Source: Gnetum montanum (Eukaryota; Streptophyta; Gnetopsida; Gnetales; Gnetaceae). From it: a DNA stretch of 64,000 nucleotides. Every line of letters starts with the position of its first letter. Within the stretch, counting starts at the first letter, position 1. The stretch is from the NCBI GenBank assembly GCA_015680685.1, contig MNCI01015796.1:147454-211453 (forward strand), read 5' to 3'. This document shows positions 9,721 through 21,267 of the stretch, piece after piece. The notes under the pieces were generated by a model. That model saw nothing but the letters and a program-made list of their open reading frames with translations. It had not been told where the DNA came from and searched no databases. A program made the position numbers and the translations under genes.

Positions 9721-9738
9721 TGGCATCATTTCCAGGGA
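9721..9738 (+). promoter_or_regulatory. Primer-binding site of element F
   Basis: TGGCATCATTTCCAGGGA begins one base after the LTR. It aligns with TGGCGCAGTTTCCAGGGA in element C (49603-49620). The shape resembles the tRNA-Asp-type primer site I associate with Athila-like elements; the tRNA match is inferred, not tested. Confidence 0.65.
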
Positions 9739-9844
9739 TGCTGCTAGCTATCTAGATTAGTTATATCATACATGAGTCTTGTAAATGCATTAACAATTTA
9801 TCTTTTAGGAAATATTACATCACATACATTATTAACTAACAACA

Positions 9845-11550
9845 ATGTCTCTTTCACATGGAAGCAATAATGCATCATATGAAGAAAACATTCATTGGAG
9901 AACTAATGAGATATATATTGAAGAAAATTGGAGTGACCAACCTCATGTAAGGGTTTCATATGTTCATGACTACCTTGACTACACTCAAGGACTACATTCA
10001 CTGAAGGTAGACAATCCTAAAGGAGATGGAGTAAAACTTATATCAAGGAGGGCCTCAAGGCCTAGGACCTACTGAAAACCTAGAAATGATAAATCAAGGG
10101 ACCATGGAGAACACTATAGAAGCCATGGTGATTGTCCCTCTTCCTCATCTTCCTCTTCCTCTTTAATGTCTAGTTCTAAAGAAGATGAATGTAGGTATAG
10201 AGATAAAGCTTTACTATGGGGTCAAAATAAGAATAAAAATTGAAACCAAGGGAAAAATCAAAGATATCAAAATGAGCATAGACAAAATTGTCCCAATTAA
10301 ACAAATAGAAATAGAAATTTTCACCACAACATGTTTGATGACAATGAACCCTTGTTGGCCACTAAGAGCATGATGCAGATCACAGAGGTAGTTAAAATAT
10401 CCCATAGGCATCGCAAGGAAAGTTGCATCAAATGAACCCTTGTTGGCCACTAAGAGCATGATGCAGATCACAGAGGTAGTTAAAATATCCCATAGGCATC
10501 ACAAGGAAAGCTACATCAAAAGGCCTGATGTGAATAACATCCCTAAATTTGTGGGAGGCTATAATTCTGATCCATAACATCATTTACAAGCCTTCCATGA
10601 TGCCTGCATCTTACAAAACATTGAAAGTGGATCACAAAAGCTTAAGTTCTTTCCTAGGATACTAAGAGACAAATTTGAAGTGTGGTATAGATTGTTGAAA
10701 CCAAATTTAATCCATCGGTGGTCTACAATGCTAGAACTATTTAACGAGAAATACCAAACCTATGTGAGGGTGTCCAACCTAAGGAAACAAATTCAAGGAT
10801 GGAAATAGGAACAACATGAACACTTGGATATGGCCCTAGATAGATACTATTCTCTACTATATAGATGTCTTGGCCATGGTTTCTCTCAAGAAGAGAAAAT
10901 TTTCCACATCATAGATGGGCTTTGTAGTCAAATGAGAGGAACCCTTGGGATGTATGCTCAAGGTTGATTATATGAATTGAGAACCCATCAGATCTAAATG
11001 CTAATCAAGCATGTGGCAAAAGAAGAAGAAGAGCTATGTAAATGAGAGAATTTTGAAGAATATCATTAGCATCCAACTCTTCAAAAGAAAAGTATTCATC
11101 TCTATGATAAGAAAAAAGAGGCACCTCTTGATGAGGTGATTTCACAATAGACCTTGTCAATAAAAAAGTCTATTAATGAGCTTGAAGCAAGGTTAGATAA
11201 GATGTTAGAATGAATAAATGAGAAAGTTACAACTTGCATAGAAATTATAGAGGAGAAAGTAATGCAAAACAAATCAAGTGATCACAACAAAAGGAGGAAA
11301 AGGAGCCAAGAAATAGTTAAGAACACTTATAGGGAAAAAGGGGAAATAGCTATAGATGAAGAGGTTATAGACTTAACCATTGAAGAAGATGATGGATGTG
11401 ACATCTGCATATATGAAAATTTGAAGGGTTATTGCTCAGTCATGTTACATCTACATGAGTATTGGGCTTTTGTATTGAATGCCAAGTTCATACAAAAGCA
11501 AATGCCTAGGAACTTATCTTTCTCACAAGGTAATTATAGATAGTCTAACA
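9845..11550 (+). pseudogene. gag: gag relic of element F
   Basis: An open frame at 9845-10075 begins gag. A conserved block from about 10535 reads NNIPKFVGGYNSDP, then HHLQAFHDACILQNIESGSQ and onward to the region MRGTLGMYAQG near 10935-10965, matching gag of B and C. Near 11390-11430 the zinc-knuckle relic CDICIYENLKGYC has lost its histidine (asparagine instead). A 59-bp segment is tandemly duplicated around 10350-10510 (the text ending CACAAGGAAAG/CGCAAGGAAAG repeats). Stops and frameshifts are frequent. From 11550 to 12050 a Pro/Ser-rich linker decays without a domain. Confidence 0.75.
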
Positions 11551-12059
11551 ACCAATTGTACTATCCTAGTGGGACTTCTTACTAGCCTCAACACTATCAT
11601 CCAACATAGTGGTAAAATCCATAGTCATGGGAAAGGCCATCATCAAACTAGCACTATCCCTATTGTAAACCGAATCCCTCTAGATACTATGTTTAACAAC
11701 ATGTTTCACGAACTAGTTCTACTTCCTCTACCTCAAATCACTACTACCAATTTTTGAATATCATCAACCCACGACATCTTCTATGAGGTCACCACCTCAT
11801 GCCTCTATTCCTTTGTCATATCCTCAATATTCTCATACTCCCCTCCATCACATGTCACAACCAGCAATATAGGAAGGTTCAACATCATAACTTCAACGAA
11901 AGAATGTCACTTGTGTTGTGAACATACACAATAATCATAATGTTAGGAGATCCCCATCACAATCTCAAAAACACCCTTTCTTTAGGATGGTTTCCGTGTG
12001 TAATCACAATAGTCTTGGACCTACTAACTCATCCAAACTAGCACAATGATAATAAAGTG

Positions 12060-12989
12060 CACCAACATTTCTTTTACATTTGTTCTTGAATTCTAGAATC
12101 TGATTTATCTATGGAAGATTCAAAATAAGTAGAATATGCATTGGCTAATGGAATTTCATGTTGAATTGATGGAAACATGTTCTTTAAGTTAGGTTCATCT
12201 TCCAAATATTTCTTTACAGATCCATATTTTAGAATTGATAAACGCTACTTCCAACTTTTGCATTGAAGTCACCATAAAGAATAAATTGAATTGGATCAAT
12301 ATAACTTAGTAATAACTTATTTTTCAAACTTTCTTCTATTTGCTTAATCAAGTATGCTCCTTGACATAGTCTAACATTAAAACATGTTGGTTTGGCCATT
12401 AAATGTGTGTTAACCACACATACACATCTTCTTGATAGTTGAACTTTTAGAATTACTGCCAAAGCTATGTGATTTTTCCAAAATCTTAACTGTTCTTTCT
12501 TTTCCATCACTTGAAGTTCTATAATTTCAAAATCATATTTTATAAACTTCATTCAAATATTTGTACTAATTCAAACTTGGTTTCTTTATAAAAGATTGCA
12601 CAACCATCCATGTTATGATTTTTGCAATATGCTAATCTATATGGCTCAAAAGAAGAACTTCTACAAAAACCTTTTTACTTATAGATACTTATGTATCCCA
12701 TATTTTTCAAGTCTAGTTGGAATTGGTATAAAAATTCCCATGGAAAGACTTCTTATAAGTATAAAACATCAACATCCAAATCTTTTAACTCTGCTAAGAT
12801 GCATGGATATCGATATTCATGCCAATACAAGGTCCATGATGGACATAGCAAATGTTGTTTCTTACTCACTAGTGATCTTGCAAACACGTTGTATGTTGCA
12901 ACTTTCATTCTCATTCTTGGATTCTTTTCTAAATCATTTCTCTTCATGTGTATCATACTTCTTATCAAAACAAGATTTTGAGTGGCCAT
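12060..12989 (-). pseudogene. CCR4-type poly(A) deadenylase relic (exonuclease/endonuclease/phosphatase fold)
   Basis: Blocks appear on minus in the order of the CCR4 catalytic domain. They are KVATYNVFARSL (about 12900), CPSWTLYWHEYRYPCILAEL (about 12790-12850), DVLYL-stop-EV (about 12745-12765, where the family has LCLQEV), DGCAIFYK (about 12595-12620), VVNTHLMAKP (about 12390-12420), YGDFNAKVGSS (about 12240-12275, the family GDFNSxPxS active-site block), and a C-terminal PLANAYS-like block (about 12140-12160). CCR4 removes mRNA poly(A) tails in the CCR4-NOT complex. At least one frameshift and several stops make it non-coding. The blocks are contiguous with no introns visible, suggesting a processed copy or transduced cDNA. 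Its strand matches element D. Confidence 0.8.
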
Positions 12990-13906
12990 GTTATTTTCAC
13001 CCTATGTTTTGATTGTAGAATGGATTAGTATACCCTTTTCTTGATGGTTGAAGATTGTTCTATTTCTTCAACTAATTCTCCAACTAATGCATCAACGGAT
13101 ATTTAACTAATACATCAACTACATCAACTGAATAACTACATTATCTATTTTTATAATTATATTATATAATTCTAGTAATATTTAATGACATCATATAATT
13201 TTAGTAATATGTAACTATATCATCTAATTCTTACTAACCTTTCTCCCCCCCCCCCCCCTTAAGAACATTGACTCTGACAGTGTAATTAATGACATTCCAT
13301 AGTGATCTTAAGACTATCTATAAGGGTTATGCACTAAATCTTAAAGCCCAAAAGGTTGAATTATGATATCATCAAATTATTAGGTGCCTAGATGATAAAC
13401 CTAACATTTCCATTGAGTTTAAAAGGGTGAGAAATGCTGGAAATGACTATTCAGATGTTGAAAATGGACATCATATGCTTAAGTGATGCCAAAATTAAAC
13501 TTTTGAGGATCTCGAGGCACTATATTAGGCAAGAAGTAAAACCTAAATTTTGGGGTTCCCTAGGATGGATTTGACTCTTCATCCTATAGGAAATGACTCT
13601 TCATTCATCGAAAAAGGCTTTTAAAATCAAAAGTTATGGCTTCTAGTGTCTAAGATCTTTGGCATGAAAAACAAGATTTTTCGAGAGGTCACCCATCCCA
13701 GTTCTACTCTAGAGCAAGCACACTTAATTACAAAATTTTTATGCCTTTTGTTACCAAGGAACCAATTTGAATTTTTTTAAAAAATATTTGTGTGCATTCC
13801 TAATTTAAATTAAAAATTAATGATGAAATTTTTTTAAAATTTTTTCATTAGTTGATAGGAATGTTTAAATTCCCATCAATTGTTGCAAAATTTTCATTGC
13901 ATGGAC
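12990..13906. other. Non-coding stretch with poly-C tract
   Basis: AT-rich sequence with degenerate short repeats (TAATTCTAGTAATAT and variants, about 13160-13235) and a run of 14 C at 13245-13258. From 13260 to 13906 I see no coding block or repeat family member. Confidence 0.5.
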
Positions 13907-14137
13907 GATGCCCATTTCAAGATCCATGCGGCCCTCCTCTGGGCCGACATGGCCCATCTTGGGGTCCATGTGGCCCTCTTATGGGCTAGCATGGTCCATC
14001 TCAGGGCTCATGTAGCCCATCACTGGGCTAGCGTGGCCCATCTTAAGGCCTATGTGGCCCATCTCAAGGCCTACATAGCCCATCATTGGGCCAATGTAGC
14101 CCATCTCAGGGCCTATGCTACCAATCATTAGCCTTGC
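13907..14137 (+). repeat. 21-bp minisatellite, 11 units
   Basis: Eleven consecutive 21-base units of the form GTGGCCCATCTCAAGGCCTAC, with unit starts at 13907, 13928, 13949, 13970, 13991, 14012, 14033, 14054, 14075, 14096 and 14117. Because 21 is a multiple of 3 the array stays open and encodes a 7-residue repeat like VAHLKAY (part of an 83-codon frame). Units tend to alternate between a TGGGC and a CAGGG/TAAGG type, implying an older 42-bp unit. A stray related unit lies at about 14624-14650. Confidence 0.9.
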
Positions 14138-14199
14138 ATGGTCCCTTGACTACACCTACATGACTTATGTGTGTGTTCAGTGGAGAGGTGGTTTCTTGC

Positions 14200-14600
14200 A
14201 GTGTATGTAGAGGTGGTTGGTGGTGGTGTAGGAGGCAATTTTTGGTGGTGCTAGAGGTGATTTTTGGTGGTTTAATAGGTAGTTTTCAATGGTGCTACAG
14301 GTGGTTTATGGCAATAGATGCAAGGCATTGCATAGCAATAGGCGTGCGATAGTGAATAGTGGACATGCGATGGTGAGTAGGGAACGGATAGTGGACACTA
14401 GATGTGTAGTGTGGTAGTAGACATGGATGGAGCATCATGGTAGCCAGTGTGCTATAGTGGGGAGGATTGATGCAAAGCAAGGTAGGTGTCATGGTGCATG
14501 GCAGGTGGCAAGGTGAATTAGCGATGCATGGCAATGATATGGTAGGGTTGCACAATGGTGTGGCAGCCAAAGTAGCAGCAAGAATAGGGGTACCATAGCC
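14200..14600. repeat. GT/GA-rich low-complexity DNA with short 22-bp repeats
   Basis: About four degenerate units of 22-23 bases resembling AGAGGTGATTTTTGGTGGTT occur at about 14230-14310. They are followed by purine/GT-rich sequence with repeated GTGGACA/ATAGTGG words. The open frames here (14167-14352 plus, 14295-14621 minus) follow from the skewed composition and have no recognisable domain. Confidence 0.55.
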
Positions 14601-15609
14601 CCTATAGGGCATGTGCTGCATGTTAGGCCTATGTGGCCCTTACAAGGCTGACATGTCTGGCAAAATTTTTTTAAATATAAATTATTCTTATTATTATTTT
14701 TTATTTTTTTTAAAAAAGAAAACCAATTTAAAGTCAAGGGGAGGGGAGGGGATTGGAGTTTGAACCCACAACCTCCCTCTTAAAAAATTTAAATTTTTTT
14801 TTATTATTTTATTCCACCTTGCCTTGGCAATTAACATAGTTGTTTAGTCGATGATAGGATAGGGGTTTGGTATGAGTAAATGGTAATTCCAAGTTGATTT
14901 TTGATCCTAAAATTTTTATTTTTTTTTAAAAATAAGTAAATAAATAATAATAATGATAATTTAATATTATTTTAATGCATAGATAACGAGAAACTTTAAA
15001 CATCAATATCTCCCAAACTATGGTCCAATCGAGATGAAATTTGTACTGTTGGAGTCATCTCAATGAATGCTATGTGTTGGATGTAGTTTTAGGGTTAAAA
15101 ATGAAGATTTTTTTTTAAGAATTAAAAGGACCAAACTAGCCTATTTTGTTGAATTGACATTTCTAGGCTAACATATGGTAACTTGAGGTCTTCTAAATTA
15201 CTTGGATAGTGAATTTCAACAAAAAAAGATTAATTTAGGTCATGGTTACTAACTTTCTTGAAATAAATTTAACAATGACCCTAACCAATTACTATTTATA
15301 GTATTAAGATGGGTAAGGGTTATCTGGACTAATGTATCATTGTCTTACCAATATCTCTTATAATTGATGAATCTTGATGAGGTGTGATTAAATATTCATT
15401 GCTTAATAATATCCATGAAATAATTTTGTTGGTTGTTGGGATCTAGATGCCTAATCCCTTGTTTGTGAAATCAATGAAAAGGTATCTTCTAACTTACATC
15501 ACAAACGTATGGTGCTTCTGATGATGATCAATGACTTTCCCTATGTTGTGGCTTCCATGTTCATGTTGTAGTTAGCTCATGGTTCTAAATAGCCCTTGCA
15601 TCGTGGTTT
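14600..15609. other. Intergenic or leader sequence without genes
   Basis: AT-rich, with several A/T homopolymers. A sequence at about 14752-14775 resembles a tRNA-type B box on minus (GGTTCAAACTCC), but no matching A box is visible. The part from about 15380 to 15609 follows the primer site of the minus-strand LTR below and may be its leader. No gag was found there. Confidence 0.4.
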
Positions 15610-15621
15610 GCTTTGATACCA
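15610..15621 (-). promoter_or_regulatory. Initiator-Met-type primer-binding site
   Basis: TGGTATCAAAGC on minus differs by one base from TGGTATCAGAGC, the usual primer site complementary to initiator methionine tRNA in copia and many gypsy elements. It lies two bases from the LTR end TGTCACA. Confidence 0.75.
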
Positions 15622-15623
15622 AT

Positions 15624-16126
15624 TGTGACATCCCATCCCCAGATGTCATGGCAAATATCAAATATACAGTATATTATACATTATGTATATGAAGAAAATA
15701 TACCAAATGTGAAATATATGTGATATTCGACATTATGTATAAAGAAAAGAATAGGAAAAATGTAGAAAGAAAAAGAAAAGAATGCTTTATTGATATGAAG
15801 TAGCATATCCAAATTGTGCTTTGAGAGTGTTCCTTGGGATTTTCTTCCTTTAACATCTATCCCTTAGAGGCAATTCAACACTGCCACCATGGTTAGGCCT
15901 ATAACCCAGCTAAAAGGGATGGCTAGTCCACTTCTTGCCCCACTTCACCCAACTTCATGTGACTTGCCTGTATTAGCTTTGCCACTCCATGTTGGCATGA
16001 CCTCTAACCTCGAGTATAAATGCCTTTGGTCAAACGCCCAAAGGCTACCTCAAGAGACACATCTGTTATTACAACATGCCCTTTCAGGTTTTAATCACAA
16101 CTACCCTTTCAAGTCTTGTTAAGATG
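15624..16126 (-). mobile_element. LTR of a minus-strand retrotransposon with Met-type primer site
   Basis: The 3' edge of the LTR (minus ...TGTCACA at 15624-15630) is fixed by the adjacent primer site. An AATAAA signal on minus lies near 15786-15791. The outer edge is uncertain; TGTCATC on minus near 16126 is a plausible start. No coding region of this element was found to the left, so superfamily is open (copia favoured by the primer site). It lies within element D. Confidence 0.5.
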
Positions 16127-16161
16127 ACAATAAAAATTATTATGAAGAGACAACATCTTCA

Positions 16162-16515
16162 TTAGGCAATGACATCATTTGAAAATAGGTATGAAACAAT
16201 TTTGAATTTTGTTTTAATGAGCAAGGTCATGAAACTTCTATCTTTATCAATTTTCTCACTATACTTTTGCACAAAATCTAAGTTCAAACTTATAATTTTG
16301 TTGGTAATTCTTATAAGAAAACCATAGATAATGTTATAAGCTAACATCCTGATAGCCTTCTTGAATCTAATACGATTAGTCCATAATGCATATTGTAAGT
16401 AGTCAATCCAATTTCTTAGATTCCCATCCATTGACTTTCTAATGTAGGAAATGAGTTTTTTATTGGCAGATTCAACTAATCCATTGCCTTGAGGATAATA
16501 ATTCGAAGAAGAAAA
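16162..16515 (-). pseudogene. pol: Integrase relic of element D
   Basis: On minus the end of the integrase core is readable. A block YYPQGNGLVESANKK at about 16460-16505 contains the catalytic glutamate, followed by MDGNLRNWIDYLQYALWTNR (about 16370-16431) and an integrase tail to 16162. This is Ty3/gypsy-type. It belongs to D by strand and position, although an A-family LTR fragment separates it from gag of D and all intervening pol is gone. Confidence 0.75.
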
Positions 16516-16530
16516 TAGGTTTTTTTATTG

Positions 16531-16976
16531 GCTAAGGAATCGGCTGCTTATCACACATAGGCTAAATAGGTGCCTTAGTACGACCACTTCAAGCACTTGC
16601 GTTACGTGTGGCGATCCCAGTAACGATTAGCGTTTGGTAAGCTGCAGTTGCATAGTTCAGGGTGTGTCCGATAAGTGGGAACGGATGCTGACGCTAGTTA
16701 ATTTAGACTTAGATCTTTAGTTAGAGTTAGCTTAGTTTCTCAACCCTTTCCTCTGATAACATAGAAGATAAGCCGAAAATACCAAAAAAATCACATACCT
16801 CAGACTTGCTTAACCATACACCATGACACTTACAAGCAAGCCTGGGAAGACAACGAACGATTAACCCCAAGTGTTTCTTGTGGCGTTAAGGCATTTAGTC
16901 TGCGGAGTTCGACTGGATCCCGCGTGTACGCTCGTATTCGTATGGTGGAGTGTAGGGGTACCTCGCCACTCATCCA
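16531..16976 (+). mobile_element. A-family LTR fragment (U5 end)
   Basis: It matches LTR A from inside hairpin module 3 (GGAATCGGCTGCTTATCACAC) through module 4 to the LTR end, here CTCATCC instead of CTCATCA. Module 4 arms CCACTT and AAGTGG are kept. U3, R and most of U5 are missing. It interrupts the minus-strand sequence between gag and integrase of D. Confidence 0.85.
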
Positions 16977-18245
16977 TAATGAATAGTAGATTGCTCATTA
17001 TTTGATTCAATATCAAGAAAGTTAGACATAATAAACTCATTTTCATCTTCATCTTCTATTAACTTAGTATCTTGATGCATATACTTTTTATTTTTCTTTT
17101 CTTCTTTGATCTTAATGCTTGCCAAAGCTTTCTCTAGTTTCACTATTTTGTTGGACAAATCTCTTATTAATTGTTCTTTTTCAAATTCTTTACTTTCTAA
17201 CTCTTGTTCTATCTTAATATGAGATGGCTTTAGTAATGCTTTAAGTTGAGCAAAATCTTGAATAGGAATTCTAAATTTCTCTTCTCTTTTTTGAGTTTGA
17301 TATTCTCTCCATTGTTCAAGTTCAACTATTTTTCTAATTGTATAGCTTCAGTAAAGTAGTCATTCATGTTAACAAGTTTGAATTTCTTCTTAACCAAATT
17401 GAAATATTGGGATTCATAGCCTTAAGATAGGTGTCTCTAAGAATTTCATCTGATGATCTATATTGTCTTTGAAAGAGCCCACAAATTCATTGAAACTTAA
17501 TATTGAAATCTCTAATAGACTCCTTAACTCCTTGCTTAGCTTGTACTAGCCCATAGTACAATTGTTGTTGATTCAATTGATTGTTAAATTGTGCCAAGAA
17601 AAGATTCTTCATATCATCCCAACTTTTGATACTATTGCTTGACAAATTTGAATACCAAATCTGAGCCATATCCTCTAAATTTGCTACATACAACCTACAA
17701 GCTTGATCTTGATGCTAAACATTTGCATGAGCTAAAGCTAACTCAAATAAGTGAATGTATTCTTTAGCTAAGTAAGCTTTTCTAGGAATAAAAGGTTTAG
17801 ACAAATATTTGTAAAATACCTAGGAATATCATTTTAGTTTTGAAATCCTAGTGGTATAACTCTTTGTCAAGGATTTATTAGTTGTGGATTTTCCATCCTA
17901 TTAGAATTCCTTTTAATTATTGAACTCTTATACTTCTTTGATCTTCTCTTATAAACTAATAAACCAGACTTAAGGGGTGATGTTTTTATCCTTCTAGTCT
18001 TTACTCCAGTACTTGTTTCAAACTCAAAAACCTGTTTTTGTTCTTCTTCTAATGAGTAATTAGTCTTATTATTAGGAATTTCTTTGGAACCTTAGATATC
18101 TTCCAAAATACCAATTTGTTTAGTCATTAACTCAAAATAGTTCCTAATTTCTTAAGCCCTCCTAGCAATAAAAAGAATTGTTGGTGTGCTAGGACTATAA
18201 AGCGCTTTGAATAAACTAGTAACTTATGTCTGTAGGTGATAAATT
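16977..18245 (-). pseudogene. gag: gag relic of element D
   Basis: On minus, just after the primer-site candidate, the reading is PEGGQENLSPTDI (about 18215-18255). The best block, at 17487-17693, is a retrotransposon capsid segment: MAQIWYSNLSSNSIKSWDDM, FLAQFNNQL, and KESIRDFNIKFQ. A lysine/glutamate-rich coiled-coil-like stretch lies at 16970-17158. Several stops break the frame. The distance to the LTR fits a gag start. Confidence 0.75.
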
Positions 18246-18250
18246 TTCTT

Positions 18251-18268
18251 GCCCTCCTTCTGGTGCCA
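18251..18268 (-). promoter_or_regulatory. Candidate primer-binding site of element D
   Basis: TGGCACCAGAAGGAGGGC on minus, beginning seven bases beyond the LTR end at 18276. Position and the TGG start fit a primer site. I could not assign the tRNA with confidence. Confidence 0.45.
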
Positions 18269-18275
18269 AAAGAAC

Positions 18276-21267
18276 TATTGGCAAACTTTTGGAACTACCA
18301 ATGTTGGTTGCCTCAAGGTCTTGTGACTTTTGAGGTCACGAAATCTAAAGTGTTCTTCAAACAAGGTTTAGGTGTTTACTAGTCTCTTGCAACACCAAGG
18401 CCTAGATACCTCCAAAATAGACTTAGTAGTTATAAAATGTACTAAACATGAGTATGTGTTTGCTGTTGTGAATGTTGAAATGGTTAGGTTGTGTATGAAA
18501 TTGTAATTGGCTATCATAAAGGAAATTTAGCTAACTTTGTCAAATACTGTGAGTTGTTAAAGGTTTCTATTTTGTCAAGTCACATAGTCTATATATTCTA
18601 TATAGTATGTTACTTGTAACAAATAAGAGTTTGCAAAAATGTTTAAGCATAATTTTGCCAATCTACTCCTAATTTCCCTTAGAGAGAAAATTCCATAAGA
18701 AAACTAGAAATAGAGCAAGATTCAATGGACTTAGAAAGAGAAAGAAAAGAAAACAGATTTTTGTGAAATCTCAAACATTTAAGCAAGATAAATTGACACA
18801 AGGAAACACTTTGTAAGAAAGCTATTTTATTTCAATCTAACTATGAATTGTCCAAACCCTCTGAGCTCAACAAGAAATTTCATGAAAGACAAGCTTATTA
18901 CGATACCAAAAATTGCTGCGTAAATGAGAAAGTATGAGTCTCTATTTAGCTACTTAATAGTTATCAAGAATTGTATTCAATAAACTCTTCAGAAAATTTG
19001 ACAATTTTAGGATTAAAATACCAAGGCAATACACTTTAAAACATTGAAGCCATTTCAGCCATCTTAAAATGCCAAAGATTTTCCTAGCTGAAGATAACCA
19101 ATTTTGTTAAGACATTACAATTAAATTGCTCTTGAGGCTTTTCAACAATGTAAGATCTTCTATGAAAAATCTTAATAGGAGTCTAATTTTGTGTAAAAAT
19201 AGAGCTATAAAAGCAATCTAGAAAAAATCCCAAAATTAAATGCCAAGCACGATATTACCTAAACTATGAGATAAGCAACTAAAACAAAATGGAAAAAAAT
19301 GAACTCATAGGATGAAAACAAAGAAGTTGAATCGATGTCTTTAGCAAGCCATTTTTTTATAATCTTCAATTTTCTTCAAAGTTGCTCCACCCAATTTCCC
19401 CTCATATTCTACCCTTGTTTCCTTTATATATTAGCCTTAGGGTAGTTACGATAATCACGAAAGGTTAAGATGAACAACAAATATCTAAATAATTTATTCA
19501 TAATAACCTTAAGAAGTTATAACTTTTATAGGAAGTTATGAGAACATATAACCATAGTTGGCAAGTGTCTTACATCCTTACAAATATGTAAAGGATCAAG
19601 TTATAATTTCCCTAGAAAGTTATAAATTGTATAGAAAGTTATAAATTTGTAGAAAATAAAGGTATGTTTCCCACATGTCTGTAAATTTCCTCCCTTCCTT
19701 AAATAATAAACTTTCCTTTAGTTATATGTATATTGTTATGATCAAAGTATATTAAATGCTGAGTCCGTATTAATTGATTTTGAAAATTTATTTATCCTGG
19801 GGTCATGATAAAGGAATTTTATTTTTTAAAATAACCGCATCCATCGTGTATGACGCCTGCTGCTGTGAAACCTTGCTTGCTGGATTTTTTTTAATCATCC
19901 ATTGCTGTGGCCCTCTTTTCCTAAATTTTTTTTTCTTGCTTCAATGACAACTAATACTTCCATCACGCAAAAGAAGTTATTCATGCATGAAAGAAAGACA
20001 AGTGGATGCAGCTGCATCTCATGCCTGGAGAAAGTCGGTTGCTGTTAGCTTCCAATCATGTCGTCTTCATTTCCAACAACGGCTTCATCGGAACAACAGA
20101 TATCGACATTGGCATTGGCTCTGGCTGAACCTTCATCTTGTTGACACGGTGGAAGTGAGATATTTGGAAAAATGTACGCGGTACTCCATCTTTTGCAATG
20201 GCAGTGCTTGAACTTGTCGGGGTTCTCCTGTGCGCAGTACGTGTTACCGGTTGTGTACTTGCCGTCAATGGCGCTTCTCTGTGGTGATTGCATTGAAAAT
20301 GAGTAGGCAGGGCTGTGTCGAGGCCTTTGGCTACCGGAAAATCAGCTAAAATCAGATGCTCTGCACCTAAAATAGTCATGTTATTGTTTTTTGATGATGA
20401 TGTTAGGGCTTGTTTCCAATGTCGAGGCAGATTATGTTGTTGATGCTGAAACCGCAACACCATCACCAGCGGAGGAGTTACTAAAAAAACAGCACTTTGC
20501 TCCCTGCCATCACAGTTGGTGTTAATGAAACTGTGGTGCTTTTTCTTTGTTTTCTTAGGGGTGTTAATGGCATTGATGTTCTTAACTTGGAAGCTATAGA
20601 ATGGCTTTAGGACCTTCTCTTGACTTCGATCTTGTTTTCATATATTGTTTTATTAATTGTTGTTTTCTGGTTTTTTCCCTTGTTTCGTTTTCTTTCTTTT
20701 ATACTAACGCCTATAACTGTAATCAGATTTGGGCTTGAATTTGGCTTTTTGTTTTGTTTTGATTCTTCAGGCAACCCTTCCCTCAACACGGTTCTCCCTT
20801 TGTTGTGGGTTCTCATTCACTGCCGAGCCTGCACTTCCCCTCTCCTCTGCCACTTCAAGAATTTGACACCATAACGTTAATTTTTCTTGGCTCGGTAGCT
20901 CTCCTTATGTATACAACAGTTTCGAGTGGGAGATTGGAAAACCAGCAGACATACTTTACGTAAACTGATCAAAGATTTTGACCTCTGTTTCCTCAATTCT
21001 TGAACTTCCAGGGCATAAACAATATGAACATGTCAACTCCCTCTTTATTCCCCCTTTCTAAAAATCTTCAATTCTTTTCTTCATTTTTCGTGTTAAACTA
21101 TTTTAAGCTAAGCAATACATTATTATACCACATAATTTAAATCTCCTTTTTTTATATTAATAAGTAAGCAAAACTCTTATATCACCAGCATGGCCAACTG
21201 CAATAAGTTTCCTTTCAATCCAAAGGCATATTTTACTCTTACTCTAAGAAATGGTTATGTGACAACA
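18276..21267 (-). mobile_element. 5' LTR of element D (2992 bp)
   Basis: Colinear with 5381-8431 with many substitutions and small indels, so the insertion is old. It contains the same TATA box (19421-19430, minus) and the same GC-richer block (about 19980-20880). Its outer end GACAACA at 21261-21267 is followed by the AAATC target duplication. Confidence 0.85.

Larger units (their letters stand above)
8853..12050 (+). mobile_element. Element F: 5' half of an Athila-like retrotransposon
   Basis: A complete 5' LTR (8853-9719), primer-binding site and gag relic related to those of B and C (about 40-60% by eye in protein blocks). Homology stops near 12050, where the CCR4 relic begins. No protease, pol or 3' LTR of this family was found to the right, so F is truncated by deletion or rearrangement. 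It lies in the internal region of D, in opposite orientation to D. Confidence 0.8.
5381..21267 (-). mobile_element. Element D: 15.9-kb LTR retrotransposon with 3-kb LTRs, inserted in E
   Basis: Two direct repeats of about 3 kb (5381-8431 and 18276-21267) bound a minus-strand internal region. The 5-bp target duplication AAATC lies at 5376-5380 and 21268-21272. The polypurine tract is on minus at 8432-8450 and a primer-site candidate at 18251-18268. On minus, LTRs begin TGTTGTCAC and end AATA. Inside are gag and integrase relics. Protease, reverse transcriptase and RNase H were not found. Secondary insertions fill much of the rest: element F, the CCR4 relic, a copia-type LTR and an A-family LTR fragment. 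Confidence 0.85.

Noticed and set aside
14752-14775. tRNA gene or SINE from a B-box-like sequence on minus
   Set aside because: No A box at the right distance, no cloverleaf and no second copy in the window.
20056-20466. 136-codon minus frame in the D 5' LTR as a gene
   Set aside because: Low-complexity His/Gln/Thr-rich reading without a domain; the copy in the other LTR is broken. Covered by the note on the GC-richer block.
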